Notes: generated by a model not told the origin, from the letters alone. A stretch of DNA of 64,000 nucleotides from Lucifuga dentata (GCA_014773175.1 VXCM01001269.1:124001-188000); one strand, 5' to 3'. Positions 1-12,515 are shown, counted from the first letter of the stretch. Program-made: numbers and translations.

Positions 1-2761
1 GAGAAAGGGAAGCAGGAGAAGAGGGAGAGAGCAGGGCACTGCTAATTGGGACAGAAGATCGGGGTCAGGAGCAAAGAAGGAGAGGGGAGAGGAGTAAGAG
101 AGGAGAGGCAGGGAGTCCTCCAGCCCTCCGGTGGCTCACTCTGCTTAATGATGCGTCTCTCTCGTAATTAGCAGACGGTAATTAACGCTTGGATCACCTG
201 GGTCTCTGTGGGTCACATTCTGTCTCCGCCACTCCATATCCACGCCTCGCTACAAACAAGCACGAGTCACATCCCCGCAGCCCAGTTCCACAGACCTCCC
301 AGCATCTCCCAGCAGCCCCCGTGGCTCAGACATGGATAATAAAAGCAGCGGTTCCATATGGGACACACAGCTTATGGATTTATCCGTGACTCTGTCTAAA
401 CCAGCTTGTGTTTATTTTCTGGTGTGTGCGTTTGTCACCATTTCAGGAGCGCATGTGTGTGTGTGTGCATGCATGCGCTAAATGAATTTATATGGGAGGA
501 AGCCAGTGTTTTGTACACACGGTCTGTCATGCTGTGTTACAATGGGCTTCACCTTCAGGCTGGTTTAAATATTAAGACTGAGCCATAGCTCCACATGCAT
601 ATTTTAATGCAGCCCATAAAGAAATGGCGCATGCTGCTTATTCCGGACAACAAAAGTTCTCACTCCAACTTAATCACATACACACCTGATTTTAATGCAC
701 AAAACACATTGTGCATGACTGAAATAGAAACAAACGCACACATAAACACATATTTGGCCACACACAAACGCATGCAGAAAAATACACACAGATGGTGGCG
801 CAAGACACAATATGCTTCTGCTGGCTTGCTCCACGACCGTTAATAAAACATGGACTTGGTGAGACATTCATTCCAGAACAACTCATCTCCAAACAAGGCT
901 TTGTGGTTAATAATACAGATATGAATTTATCTGTTATCTATCCTCTCCTGTTTCCTCAGTTGCCCTGGGATTGGGTCATATAGGGTCTCGCCCCCATGGG
1001 GTGGTAATACCTCATGGGATGTTGTCTTGTTCACTTTCTTATTAATTGAATTTTAAAGTGACCTTGCATTGATATTGATCTGCATTTGATGAAACACGCA
1101 CACACAAGGAGAGAGACACACACATCCATCCTACCTTATGCATCCTTCACAAGCTCAAGGTTAGCGTAGTAGCAAAGTAAGCAGTGAGTTGGGGTGCTTC
1201 GTTGTGTGGAATATTTGTCAGAGTTCTGTGATGGCTGAAGTTTGGAAGTTGTGCTGAGTCGAGCAGTAACGCCGGGAGGGGCTGGGTGAAGAGAGACACG
1301 AGGGGAAGAAGGTGGAGGAAGGGGGGAAAAGTGAGCGTAAGCCAGAGAAAGAAAGGAGCAGTTGTCTGTCTAAAGTGCTTTGTAAAGTGAGAGTGATGGT
1401 GTGTTGAGCTTGAGGAGAGGGATAAAGAGGATAAAGAGGAAAAGAGAAAGTAAGGAGTGTTGCTGTGATACCGGATTTCAAGCGAGTGTGTAGAAAGCGA
1501 GCACAGGGTACAGCCAGGTGTGAGGGAGGAAAAAGCCTGAGACATCTCTGACCTATTTTAGAGTTTGGATGCTGCTTGGCCCCAGCTTACCCACGAGCAG
1601 CTCCCTCTTCTGGTGCAACTCAGTAAAGCACCTAGAAACCAGCTCTGCCAGTATTTTCATTCCTCATTAGCTGCAATGAAAGACAGGGATTTACAAAATG
1701 CGCGTCTGAACAAACTCATCCATCACTTTGCCTATTAACAGCAGCTGTCAGGGTGGATTTTACTTTTTAGCACCAAAACAGATTAACGCTGTTTATGGCC
1801 AACAACAGAGTGCCTGCAGAGATGCCAAAACATGTATTGATGGTAGATCTTAAACCATTAAAAAATGCTAATTATTTCTCTGTGGATTTTTATGAGTTTT
1901 ATCTAATTAGACGTAGTTTTTTTTTCTTATTGTGTTGCATGTGAACCATGTTGTGGGTCTGTTGGATGTAGTTGTGTCACGCACATTATCGCTGATACGA
2001 TCAAGCAACTATGTGTGTCTGTATCTGGCTGCGTGCTTGTATGTGTGAACAGCAGTGTGTAGGTGTGACGAGTGAAATGGCAATACTACCTAACTTGATG
2101 CAATCTCTGTTTATATTTCTTTATCTTCTTCAAGTTCTCTCCTCTCTATATATGTTACGGTCCAAGTTGCACCATCTCCAAAGATTTCTTTTGTTTCCAA
2201 TTTAATTAGTCAGACTTTTTGTGAAGTATAAAGTGCACATTGGCCTCAACATGGAAAGTCTTTAGGCGGCTATAATCTAAAATGGCTTATTTAGTATTTG
2301 GAGAGTTTCATTAAAGGCTGTGAAGTGTTTTTTTTTAGCTTCTACACAGTATGTTCACAGTGATCATGTGCTGTTAGTCAGGCAGGACATTGGAGCACGG
2401 TTCAACACTCTCAGTGAATCACAGATCTAAGCGTTCTGCCTGCTGACATTTACAGAGACAGAAGGACGTTAATGTGCCTCTCATCATTTCTGGCATTTAT
2501 CATGCACATCGACTCTGATTGCCTGCTTAACTTCTCCATAGAGGGGTTAATAGCAATTGATTGGTTGCTGTTAATCACAGTACTTTGTGATTACCTGGCA
2601 GGGTTTTATCGATCACTTATTGATCAGTGCATCTTTGCTACTGCTACCCCTGTGTCTGTGAACTCACTGTCATTTAGCACTTTGCTGGTGCAATATTGTC
2701 ATTATGACACCCCAGGTGTCAGTGCTGCTCAACGAGTCCCTTGTGGCAAATGGCTTCTGCG
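1..2761. other. Non-coding stretch, no gene recognised
   Basis: No supported gene is seen here. The first 120 bases are strongly purine-rich (GA-rich on the plus strand). Around 165-186 there are two TAATTA cores close together, which are homeodomain-type binding words, in a locally balanced sequence that could be a conserved regulatory element. Bases 1260-1480 are again purine-rich, and the open frames on the opposite strand there are low-complexity Ser/Leu/Pro translations. Scattered short GT and CA runs are present. Nothing else stands out. Confidence 0.6.
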
Positions 2762-2929
2762 TTAAAGGACCAGTGTGTCCACTCAGTCGACGTTTGAATT
2801 ATAAATAGAATAGAATAGCTTTATTGTCATTATACGTAACATATAATGAAATTACGTATAATGACAATAAAGCTATTCTATTCTATTTATAATTCAAACG
2901 TCGACTGAGTGGACACACTGGTCCTTTAA
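2762..2929. repeat. Perfect long palindrome (foldback) bounded by TTAA
   Basis: The sequence reads TTAAAGGACC at its left end and GGTCCTTTAA at its right end. The two arms, about 78 bases each (2762-2839 and 2852-2929), are exact reverse complements by eye around a spacer of about 12 bases. Each arm carries an AATAGAATAGCTTTATTG block typical of fish dispersed repeats. The outer ten bases match the ends of the TTAA foldback elements elsewhere in the window. The flank repeats part of an arm (GTGTGTCCACTCA occurs at about 2774 and again at about 2933), so the palindrome may have arisen by an inverted duplication next to an ordinary repeat end. Confidence 0.85.
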
Positions 2930-3123
2930 CGAGTGTGTCCACTCATGATTGCAGAGTAGAAACTAAGCTAATGTTAATGTATCTGAGTTAGGTAATGTCT
3001 TCCTGCGTGGCCTTCAGGTTCTCCTCTGCCAGCATGTCACGATTAGACTGTTTTACTTCATCAGAAGAATCCAGGTCTGTGGTCAAGTGAGGTGATGGCG
3101 TGCTGTGAATTAAGAATAAAAGT

Positions 3124-3151
<28 letters not shown>
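3124..3151. repeat. (CT)n microsatellite
   Basis: An uninterrupted CT dinucleotide run of about 14 units, followed by a short imperfect continuation. Confidence 0.95.
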
Positions 3152-3154
<3 letters not shown>

Positions 3155-3254
3155 CTCTCACATATTATGTTGTGCCTGGCCCTCCATTAAAAACCTTGTC
3201 TAAAGTAATGAGTTTAAAGTCAGGGTACCTGTCTCACGGAGGGAATAGAAACGG

Positions 3255-3396
3255 TGTGTGTGTGTGTTTACACTCAGAGGTGTGTGTGTGTGTGCTTGTG
3301 TGCATTTGGTTTTTATAGTTATGTGGCACTGCACACCCAGGATTTTGAGAATAACTGTGTGTGTGTGTTGTGTGTGCGTGCGTGTGCGTGCGTGCA
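3255..3396. repeat. GT-rich simple sequence
   Basis: Several GT runs (about 3255-3268, 3281-3294, 3356-3369) are separated by unique sequence and end in an alternating GCGTGCGTG stretch. The opposing open reading frames here translate only these repeats (Thr-His and Cys-Val runs) and are not genes. Confidence 0.85.
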
Positions 3397-3661
3397 CTAA
3401 GGCTTTGACGTATGCTTTGACAGCTGCGGATTTAATAAGCAAACGTTAAAGGTAGGAGGGAGGAGAGGTATGCGTAGGGCTCTGCTTATGAAATATGAAT
3501 GACTATTTCTGCATCTTCCTCAGCTGCTCGATAATGTCTCTGGTTTGCATTTCCCCCGTTTCATGCTAAACAGGATACACAGTCCAGGAGTCCTGTGAGA
3601 GGAGATTTACTGTATGTAGATATCTTTCTTCAACTTATCAAACTGAGCTGAGTTTCAGTAG

Positions 3662-3719
3662 GCTTATCTTATCTTATCTTATCTTATCTTAATTTAACTT
3701 ATCTTAACCTTAACCTTAA
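3662..3719. repeat. (TTATC)n pentamer repeat grading into CCTTAA units
   Basis: Five to six tandem TTATC/CTTAT pentamers are followed by degenerate copies and by three AACCTTA-like units. This is a short pentanucleotide microsatellite. Confidence 0.85.
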
Positions 3720-3720
3720 A

Positions 3721-4085
3721 CCAGTGGTGCTCAAATACAAATCTTAAAGGTCCACAAAGAAAATTTTCAATAAGACAAAGGTCCGTTTATTAAAGTNAGG
3801 GGGGCCTGATGAAACTAGTTGCGCTGTCAACTCTCAATCTGCGCTGTCAGCTAATTCGGTTTCACTTTGCAGCAGGGAAAATGGAGCATTTAGACTTGTT
3901 GCATTGCAGCAATGTCCCGCAGATAATACAAATAATACATATGAAAAGTATAATTTGCTCAGAGTCTGGAGACAGTTGTGGTTTNTAATACAAATAATAC
4001 ATATGAAAAGTATAATTTGCTCAGAGTCTGGAGACAGTTGTGGTTTGGTCCAGATCCGGACCGGAGTCCAAATTTTGAGGATGAC
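3721..4085. repeat. Possible hAT-like dispersed repeat (uncertain limits)
   Basis: The left end reads CAGTGGTGCTCAAA, which resembles the CAGTGGT-type ends common among hAT-derived fish repeats. The following AAAGGTCC motif recurs at 3747 and 3779, and a GATCCGGACCGGAGTCC block occurs near the right. No matching inverted end or target duplication was found, so the limits are guesses. An unresolved N sits at 3797, and an assembly duplication lies inside (see 3924-4046). Confidence 0.3.
3924..4046. repeat. 61-bp direct duplication flanking a single N (assembly join)
   Basis: Bases 3924-3984 and 3986-4046 are identical and are separated only by the N at 3985. The same arrangement recurs at four other Ns in the window, so this is most simply two overlapping contig ends joined without merging. 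The open frames crossing it are artefacts of the duplication. Confidence 0.85.
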
Positions 4086-4512
4086 CGCCTTAAACATTTC
4101 ACACTTGAAAAGGAAGTTTGGCTTTCTTTCTCCACCTCCCCTTCTCATTCTATTAGTGTCTATTTATCCCCGTCTCACAACGCTTTAGTAGTGTCACGCT
4201 GTACACAGGAACAACAGCCATGCATAATATCTTAGCGTAATGCTAATTATTTATTTATTGAATACATACCTTGGAAACAAATTTATTCAGTAGAGCTGAC
4301 AGTAATATAAGAGAAATTAAAGTTCAGTCTTATACCGTGTTTGAACCACAGAAGCAAAACAATCTTTCACGGCTCAAAATTCAATTTAGGAACCTGAAAT
4401 ATGAACCTGTCTTACCTGCTTATGCCTCAAAGAGAGGGCCTCCCAAATCTTATATTGAAGTGCCTTAGATGACATTAATAATACAGTATGGTAACAGCAT
4501 CTAAAGGTTTAA

Positions 4513-5076
4513 AAGACCATACCAGGAATTTTGCATGTTTGAGCCGAATAAATACTACCCGCATATGTGCTGTGTTACTGCCAAGTATTTTCCAAACCAT
4601 AAAACCATATTTTATTTTTCCTGTTGTTTTGCCAAATCCCCTAATCTTTCTAACTTAAATGTTCAGGTGATACATTTACCTTAAAATTCAAGTTTTAGCC
4701 TGCTAACACGCGTGATTGTAAAAGGCACAATCATTTTAATTTCTCTGTAAAAGTCGTCTTCTGCTGGAAATATATTCCCCTGCTGATACGCGCATTTTCT
4801 TCTATGTAGAACCATGTCAGATCAGTTAAATAAAGGAACTTTGGCAATGAATTTAATAGATTTTTTTTAATTCATGATGATGGATTACATATCTCAAGCA
4901 CGTTTCAAGTCTCTATAAGTTGATTTTACTGTAATAACGTACTGGAATGAATTGAAACAAATGGCATTGTGGAAGGTAGGAAAAATAATTCTAATATTTA
5001 CCGCTTCAGTAGTAAAGTAATGTGTATGCGGTATGTTTTTATTGGACTAACATGTAACTTCACTGCTATGTTCTTT
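4513..5076 (-). mobile_element. TTAA foldback element, subfamily B, reversed and degraded
   Basis: TTAA at 4509-4512 precedes AAGACCATACC and TTTTGCATGTTTGAGCC, the outer end of the family. The interior is in reverse orientation to most copies: it reads TTGCCAAATCCCCTAATC early and GGAAGGTAGGAAAAA late. The right end is badly decayed (CATGTAACTTCACTGC, then TTCTTTT) but aligns with the expected terminal repeat. No coding capacity is visible, so it is non-autonomous and old. Confidence 0.75.
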
Positions 5077-6109
5077 TTAGGCACAAGAAATCAGGGTTCA
5101 GGTTTTGTACATGATTAATTCTGACTTATTTATTTATCTAGTAAACTAATGAACTAGCTTTCTAATCATTAAAAGGTTTCTGCTTGATATAGCCAAAGGC
5201 CTAAAAGCTAAGTAGGTCTCCACTGGCCAACCAACTGAGATCTGCTTTCAGGAGCACTGGGCTTGTTTTCAAGTCGTAACATTAAAGCAAATAAGATATC
5301 CAGCATGGAATAGCAATGCATTATGAAGGAGTTATCAGGCGCACGCTGAGGTGGGCCAAAGGTTTACAAGTAGTAAGCAAACACCCCAGTCTCTGTGCGC
5401 TTTCTCAACACAAGTGAAATAAAGGCAAACAAGGTCGTCAGACAATTAACTTTCTTTGTTTTCTTCTTCTGCTATTCCCCCTTTTCTAATGTATATTAAT
5501 TCCACCCCCTCAGCCTTAAGATTAGATTCCTTTTTGTCCCAGTAGAGGGGTCCTCCTCTCCCTCCCCAGCCTGCATGACTGAAAGTGTGATGAAATAGAA
5601 AAAAGAATCCATCACTGTGTGCAGAAAGACAATATTTCCTTTATCCTTTCTCCCTGATGCCATTGTTCCCTGTAGTGTTCAGTTTAACCCGTCCATCCCT
5701 CTCTTTCAACACACATGCACACACACAACCAATCCCCATAACAGCAAAGAGTTGGTTGCGTGCTCAGAGGCTAAAAAAGGATGAAATGAATGAGATTACA
5801 TGCACATACACCAGTTCTCATTAGCAGTCTCACACCGATAATGTGGAGATGAAAAGGCGCTGCACCCCTGATTGTGTTGGTCCTTGTTGCCGTATGTGTT
5901 ACAGCCGTGCTGAAACCATCAGAGATGCACAGCAGCGCTTATGCTATTATTTTAAAACCTGTTGGACCATTTTCGCTCCAGCCGAGGGGGAGAATAGTTT
6001 TGTTTCCTTTATCGTATGACTAGGAAGAGGGATGTAGGTTGGAAGAACCAATCCAGAGTGTTGATTTATTTTTATTTGACCTCTACTTAATGGTGGTCTC
6101 GTACAACGC
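5077..6109. other. Non-coding stretch, nothing recognised
   Basis: No gene-like frame, inverted repeat or clear mobile element was seen in this moderately AT-rich stretch. Confidence 0.5.
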
Positions 6110-6145
6110 TTTTTTTTTTTTTTTTTTNTTTTTTTTTTTTTTTTT
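6110..6145. repeat. Poly-T run interrupted by an N
   Basis: A homopolymer T run of about 36 positions contains one N at 6128. The true length is not resolved in this assembly. Confidence 0.9.
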
Positions 6146-6302
6146 CTCAGAGAAACAACTTCTTTTTCAGTGACTTCTCTCTGGCTGCATAAAGAGTAGA
6201 TGGTACAGAATTAGATGGTACCAATTTTTTATTTTATCAGAAGAAAAAACTATGTTAAGCATCATCTGCACTAGATTATTAGACGTTTTTCAACATATAC
6301 TA

Positions 6303-7092
6303 CAGGCCAGAAGTTTGAGGCCACCCCAGATTTAAAAAAAAATCATCAATACACTGTTTGTTTTACAATTTATTGCACAGGAAATTACATATAAATAATA
6401 CACACATAATACATAAATACATAAAATAAATGTAACTAATTAGTTATCAAGAAAAATTTGTCAACATAAAAGCACTTTGAAGTAATTTGAGGCTCACACT
6501 TTGGTTTCATCAAAGTAACCCTCTCTGGCCAAGTCATAATTCTCCAGACTTTTTGCTTCTCTTTTGAATGGATATAATTTTGATGAATGTTTTGGATCGC
6601 TGTCCTGTTGAAGAATGAAATCTTGAAAACTGGATGGAATCAGGCATCTTTGAAGGATGGAATGCTAATTCTCTTTCTTTATAATTCCTTTAACTTGGAC
6701 CGAGTCTCCAGATCTGTCTCCCCCTAAACACCCCCACAGCATTAACCCCCATGTTTTACATGCAGAGCAGACTGTGTAGCAAGTTAATCCCACAATGATG
6801 TGGGAGAAGGCAGACAGCAGCTATTGAGTAGAATGTTAAAACACATCAGCAAGGAAGTTGGAACACAACTGGAGAGCCAGTGCACTAATACAGACTGATG
6901 CCTTCATTAAAAATCATTTCTTAAGCCATAGTGGCTACATAATGTGCTCTTGTTGACAAATTCTTCTTGAAAACTAATTAGTTATATTTATTTTATATAT
7001 TTTTATCATTTCCTGTGCAATAAATTGTAAAACAGTGCATTGATGATTTTTTTTTTTTTTAAATCTGGGGGTGGCCTCAAACTTCTGGCCTG
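6303..7092. mobile_element. Tc1/mariner-like element with long inverted ends
   Basis: The left end CAGGCCAGAAGTTTGAGG is mirrored at the right end (CCTCAAACTTCTGGCCTG), and each is flanked by TA, the target duplication of Tc1/mariner elements. The inverted ends extend about 150-190 bases imperfectly, including matching blocks TTTACAATTTATTGCACAGG and the region around TAACTAATTAGTTAT. At about 790 bp it is roughly half the length of a full Tc1-like element (about 1.6 kb). The middle holds a broken transposase on the minus strand. Confidence 0.88.
6494..6790 (-). pseudogene. Broken Tc1-like transposase remnant
   Basis: Read on the minus strand, the block starting near 6759 gives Val-Lys-His-Gly-Gly followed by Val-Gly-Val-Phe, which corresponds to the VKHGG...W/FGCF region of Tc1-like DDE transposases. 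Further along, about 6626-6590, is QQDSDPKHSSKL, the family's conserved motif around the second catalytic Asp (usually QQDNDPKHTS). The frame then runs to a stop at 6496-6494 through YDLARE-like sequence. The frame is not continuous between the two motifs, there is no N-terminal DNA-binding domain or start, and the total length is under a third of a normal transposase of about 340 residues. It is a non-functional internal-deletion derivative. The motif assignments rest on remembered family consensus. Confidence 0.75.
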
Positions 7093-10000
7093 TAGATATC
7101 AATGTGTCTGAGTATCCACTCTGCATTCGTCTGTCACCAGCCGTCACCCCTGAGTTTCCCGCCTCTGTTCAATCACCTGGCATATTCACCTGTTCTGAAT
7201 TCCCTAATCTGTCTACATATACCAGCCAGTTCTCTGTGTTCTCTGCCTTATCGTGCTGCGGCCTTACTAGCATTCTGGCTGCTTTTCTGTTTTTCTGCCT
7301 GAATTCTTTGCTGCTTGTTTGCCCCTCTTCTGTCTGCAGCTTCTTTTACTGGCTGTAAGACTGTCTTTTAACTGTTGTTTGCCTGCCTGCTTTTGGATTT
7401 CCTCGCTTGTTCTTTCAGCCACCCGTTGGCTGTATTTCAACTTTAATTTAGTAAAGGCTGTTTCTGCCCTTTATCACTTGTGTGTAACTGCAATTAACTC
7501 TGACTCTTGTAGCCACACTGTGACACAGTCGTCTGCTTTCCTCCAGAGATGACTTCTAACAAGCCTGAAATGTTTATTGAATGTTTCAGACATTAAATAT
7601 TCCCAAACAGCTATATATGGAGAAACAAGATGGTCTTTCTAATTTCAGTTTTAAGAATTATGAGAAAGTTACTTTATTTATTGAATCCTGAAACTGCAAA
7701 TTAGCTTAAGACATCTTATATACATTGCATTTTCCACATTTGTCCGTGGCAATGCTATATGTATCTTCCTTGCCAAATAATGAATAAATACAAAGTCTGC
7801 TTTCCCTAAAACAACAGAAAATATTTGCAGTGCAGTGAAACTTTATTTCAACCTGTTTCCAATATAAATCAAGTTGTTTTGGGAATTTTGTAGAAATGAG
7901 CACCATCACCTTTGATATGAGAAAATTTGCCTAGATTACAGAAAATTTTGTGAGTTTTTTTCAGTTTTTCATACAAATTTAGTAAAACTAAACAATAATT
8001 GTAAATTTTACAGTTGGGCCGTACTGTTTGTTCATGAGCGTGACTCTTCCTCTCTTTGTCTCTTTTTGCTTTCTCCTTGGAGAATTTGGGAAAGTGCTAA
8101 AAGCTTGTGTGGCGTTGATGGTTTGCACTTCCACTGGTAGATGGTAACAATGTGTAATTGGTTTTAGTGGGTTTATAATATGTGGTTAAGACCCTTCGTT
8201 CATGTGTGATGGAGTGTGTGTGTGTGTGTGTGTGTGTGTGCGCACTATAGCTGAATAGCCTGAATATGTATATATGTTTACTTTGATGATGCAAATGAAA
8301 GTGAGAATGAATTTAAGTGTGAATCAAGAAAACTCATTATCTCAAATGGTTTACATATGAGTTAATAACAATGAAATGATTGTTTTGTGCCTGCTTTATA
8401 TTTTCGGTCCCTGTCAAAGCCTTCAGTGGATGGGGTTGAAGTCTCTTGATCTTCCCTTGTTCATATTAAATAAGTCAGATTCCAGCCCCCACCTCAAAAA
8501 CCTATACTCACATTTCCACTGTGGCTTATTGGATGTGAATATGAGCCTGTGCGTAGCTTTCCTTTTAGCTCAGGCCAGTGAGTTTGAGTCCTTTTGAACA
8601 GGCAGTAACATGAGGCAACTATGACAGGTGGGACGACCCTTGATCACTGTTAATTATCTAAGTGGACGTGAGACTCCCAAACCACCAAAGCAGTGCTGTG
8701 AGCACTGCTCATCTGGGAGGTTCTGTGCATGTGAGCGTGCACGCTGATGTTAGACTCATTGCGTGTGTATGTGTGTGCTTGTATGTTTGCGTGTCACATT
8801 GCCCTTCAAGTGTACGTCATGCTCACAGGATCATGTTCTTAAAGATCATTTAAAAGCAAAGCAGAGTTTGTCAAAGCCGTCAAACAAATGCACACTTAGG
8901 CGCTTGTGAACATGACTTTAATGAAGCAGAGGCAGTTTAAGATTTATGAAAGTGTTTTACATCTCACTACAAGAGACAATAGACTGTCGTTACACTTGAA
9001 TTCATAACGTTGCATCATCTCTCAGGAAATGATCTGTACTTGGACGGTGGAGATGATGAATTGTATCCCCCGGTGATTAACAGAAGAAGCACGCCATCAG
9101 TTGTGCTTGAAACTATTACTATACTTTAAGATCTTGCGACATGAAAAGGAAGGAAACTTGGTAGAACTTACAAAAAGTTATTCACATCAAAATTTTAAAG
9201 AGGTCATTTTGTTGTTGCAGTGTCCTCAGTGCAGTTGCTGTGTATTAGTGGGAAGCAAGACAGTACTGAAAGGCCAAAAATCAGAAGGTAGATGGTCAAA
9301 GAAAGTGTCCTTGGTTGTATTGATTGAATTACAGCTTATTGCTGGTAGCCAACAGATCGTAATCCCGTTACTTCTCATGGGAGTAGATCTGTGTATGCGT
9401 ATTACCTGCTGCTCAGGCTTCAGTCTGCTGCCAAAGACAGATTTAAGAGCCAAAGAAATAATGATCTGTTTTGCACACTAAACCAGCAACCTGTGGGGGG
9501 TACCATTTGTAATAAAAATAGGTTGGCTGCTTTGTGCATCACATTGCTTGATGCGCATTTCTCGATTAAAACAAAAACAGCTGTTGATGTGTTCTTTGAT
9601 TTCTTATGGATGATGAAATAATGTAAAGTCGTTTTAAATGTCATGGTGCCTCTTGCTTGTCTGTTTTAATTTATTTGGATTTCTTTTAGCTTAAAGTAAG
9701 TTTGCCAAGAGTCCATATTAAAATAATTTCAAACATACAACAACATGTATATAAAAATGTTTATATATAAAACACTTCTATACTTACCTGCACATATTAG
9801 CTATACATTAATAAATAGTATGATAGTCAAAGTAAGACTGTGGAGTCAACCCCTTGGGAAAACAAAAACAAGTGCTTTGGATAAGGTGAGAGCTAAAAAT
9901 ATAAAAAGTAAATTTCTGAATAACATACAGCAATATGTTACTATTACTATTTATCCCACTTAGAGTGACATAACTAACTGTTGCAGAAGTTTACAGTCAG

Positions 10001-12040
10001 ATTAACCATTGCTGCTCTGTGTGATTTGGTCTGCAATGCAGATAAAGTGCTACCGACATCAAGAATCAAACAACACGCAAAATTTACAAATCAGTGCAGT
10101 TTTTTATTTAAAAAATGAGTCAACAATACTAGATATTAGCAAGTGCATTGTACAAAGCGCTCAGTGTTTTGACATTAATGAGATTTGAAGGATTTAAGCA
10201 CCTCTGAGGACAAGCAGTTGGCTTATTCCTGGCTATACCGAACAAATATTCTCTTCCATTTTTCAGCTTAAACATAATTGATCTCTGCTTGTCTTTTGTT
10301 GGAATACAAGTCTTGTTTTTTTGTTTTTTTTTCCTGTCAGCTCCAAACCAAATAAAAACCATTTAACAAGTGGGAGTTTGTTGTCAGTTTTCCTAAGCAG
10401 AAACCGCCTTGCATTAGCTGTCAACTTGTCTGATATAGAAAAATAACGTCGGAGTGCCTTTACATTCATTCCCCTAAGATGTACTGAAGAGAGACCAGAG
10501 TAAATAGAAATGCGTCATGACAACTTACATCTGTGTAGAGGATGCAGAAAGAAGCTGCGAATACTATAGCTGAAGGAAAATTACATCATGTCTATGGACT
10601 TTGTAACTGTCATTCCTCTATGAGAGAGGGAGCTGTTAGTGCCAAAGGCCTTCTCAGAGTTTGAGTTACTGCTCAGATCCACACAGTCGTGGGTGGATCA
10701 AAAGCACACGCTTCTTTCTTTGACTTTCCTACCGTCTCAAAAAATCCAAGGGGGAGTGGTCTGCCATTGTTTTTTGTAGAATCACATAATTACATCCATA
10801 CAAATGGCTCAGAGATCTTGGGATCAGGATTCCTGTTCCCTTGTATCCCCACATCGCTGCTACCGTGTGTGAATCTGATAATAAGCGTTGCTTGGTGGCC
10901 TGAAGGTACTAAATCCATTTCCAGTGGTTCAGGGTCATTTGATTGGCTGAAAGTATGAATATGCATGTACATGTACATGTGTGTAATGTCACCACGGTGC
11001 AGATTAATGGTTGCAAACCTCATTGTGTGTGGAAAGATAGAAAAAGCAAGTGAAAGATATTGGGAGAGATGCAGGGGGAGTGCAGAAAACAACACTATCA
11101 AAGGAGGGCTTCAAAGACTATCAGCTACGTCTCCTGGGTAATTTGCGATCCTGCATTCTTTTGACTTCAAAGGGCCGCTGTGTGTTGGAATACTGCAAGT
11201 GGGAGAGTGAGGCGGGGGGATGGAGGAAGAGGAGAATCTGATTTCTCTAATAAATGCTGACACCATGCCTGTTTGATATTAGATTCAGGGAACAGTTTGA
11301 TTTGTTATCGCCTTTGAAACTCTTCAGACGTCCTTCAGAGAGGCAGGCTGACTGCTGCCGCAGGAGAGGAAAGCAGAGATGGTCCGGCTCGGAGGACAGA
11401 TGTCCAATTGTAAAGATGACCATTAAGTAGCTACTGATCAGGAGTGTGTACCTCTCCATCTCAGACCAAATCTATACACAATTCAATGCACCTAAGACAC
11501 ATTTTAAGTGCCTGCTAACTCAATATGATTCAATCCATATCTGTGTCGAAGCAATATCGTGGTTCAATACAATATTCTACAGTACAATGAGATTTAATGG
11601 TTCCATTTCAGTTCTGTTGTGGTTTGTTCACCGGTTGTAAGAAGGAAAATATAGAAACACCATAAATCAATTCAGTTATATGCAAGAGAAAAGAAAAAAC
11701 TTGTCTTCTTCATATTTTAATGAACATGATAGCATTCATGTTGTCTCATAGGACATGTGCCAGAATAGCTCTGAAACCAGGATATTTCCCCTTTGCAGTT
11801 TTGTATACTGTATGCTTTTATAAACTTTTCTAAAGCAAAAATAGGCCTATGCTTGCCATTTGTATTTTTTGGTTTTGCTGTCCATCATTTGACATTCTTG
11901 ACAAGAGAATGAACGGGGGAGGATAGTTAAGTTTGTCTTTAATGAAAGTGAGGATGCCAAAGACATGAGCCCTCACTGGCCAGTAACTACTGAGATAAGA
12001 TAATGGTTGGATTTCTACAACTACCAGTATTTTTCTGTAA
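7093..12040. other. Long non-coding stretch, no gene recognised
   Basis: Several open frames of 60-126 codons occur (for example at 9101-9481), but they lack plausible splice sites, domain motifs or biased composition, and I regard them as chance. Simple sequence includes a GT run at 8211-8240. A balanced-composition block at about 11225-11460 could be a conserved non-coding element, but this cannot be judged from one sequence. No inverted-repeat element was recognised between the Tc1-like and foldback copies. Confidence 0.5.
8211..8240. repeat. (GT)n microsatellite
   Basis: A GT dinucleotide run of about 14 units ending in GCGCAC. Confidence 0.95.
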
Positions 12041-12155
12041 AGGACCATACCGGCTATTTTGCATGTTTGAGCCTAATACATTCAATTTTCATATACACAG
12101 CCTTACTGACAATCATTTCCTAAAGGATACTATTGGAACAGTGAATTAAAAAATA

Positions 12156-12290
12156 ATTTTCCTACTTTCCAGACCGCCATTGGTTTCAGTTCATTCTGGT
12201 ACACTATTAAAATCAACTTGTANATTTTCCTACTTTCCAGACCGCCATTGGTTTCAGTTCATTCTGGTACACTATTAAAATCAACTTGTA
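12156..12290. repeat. 67-bp direct duplication flanking a single N (assembly join)
   Basis: Bases 12156-12222 and 12224-12290 are identical and separated by the N at 12223. The duplicate lies inside one arm of the palindromic element, a place where short-read assembly would be expected to break. Confidence 0.85.
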
Positions 12291-12515
12291 GATACTTGAA
12301 ATGTTCTTGGGATCATCACGAACAAGACATGTATTCAGGTTTTTTTTCGAAATTACATAATTTTAGCGTTTAAGCGCAATAGAAAGTGCGGAGTGGTCTG
12401 AAAATGCTCCGTAGCGGTGCATTCAAGTGCTGTAGTGAAGAATTCACAGCAGGAAGTATTTTCAGATCACTCCATCCTTTTTATTGCACTTAAACGTTAA
12501 AATTATGTAACTTCT

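Noticed and set aside
1147..1545. 132-codon minus-strand open frame
   Set aside because: It translates a purine-rich tract into Ser/Leu/Pro/Phe/Thr low complexity. Long frames without stops are expected in such tracts.
3690..3719. AACCTTA repeats considered as interstitial telomere sequence
   Set aside because: The unit is not TTAGGG/CCCTAA and grades from the neighbouring TTATC microsatellite.
9101..9481. 126-codon open frame on the plus strand
   Set aside because: No start context, splice borders, domain motif or compositional shift. Length is within chance expectation for 64 kb of six-frame sequence.
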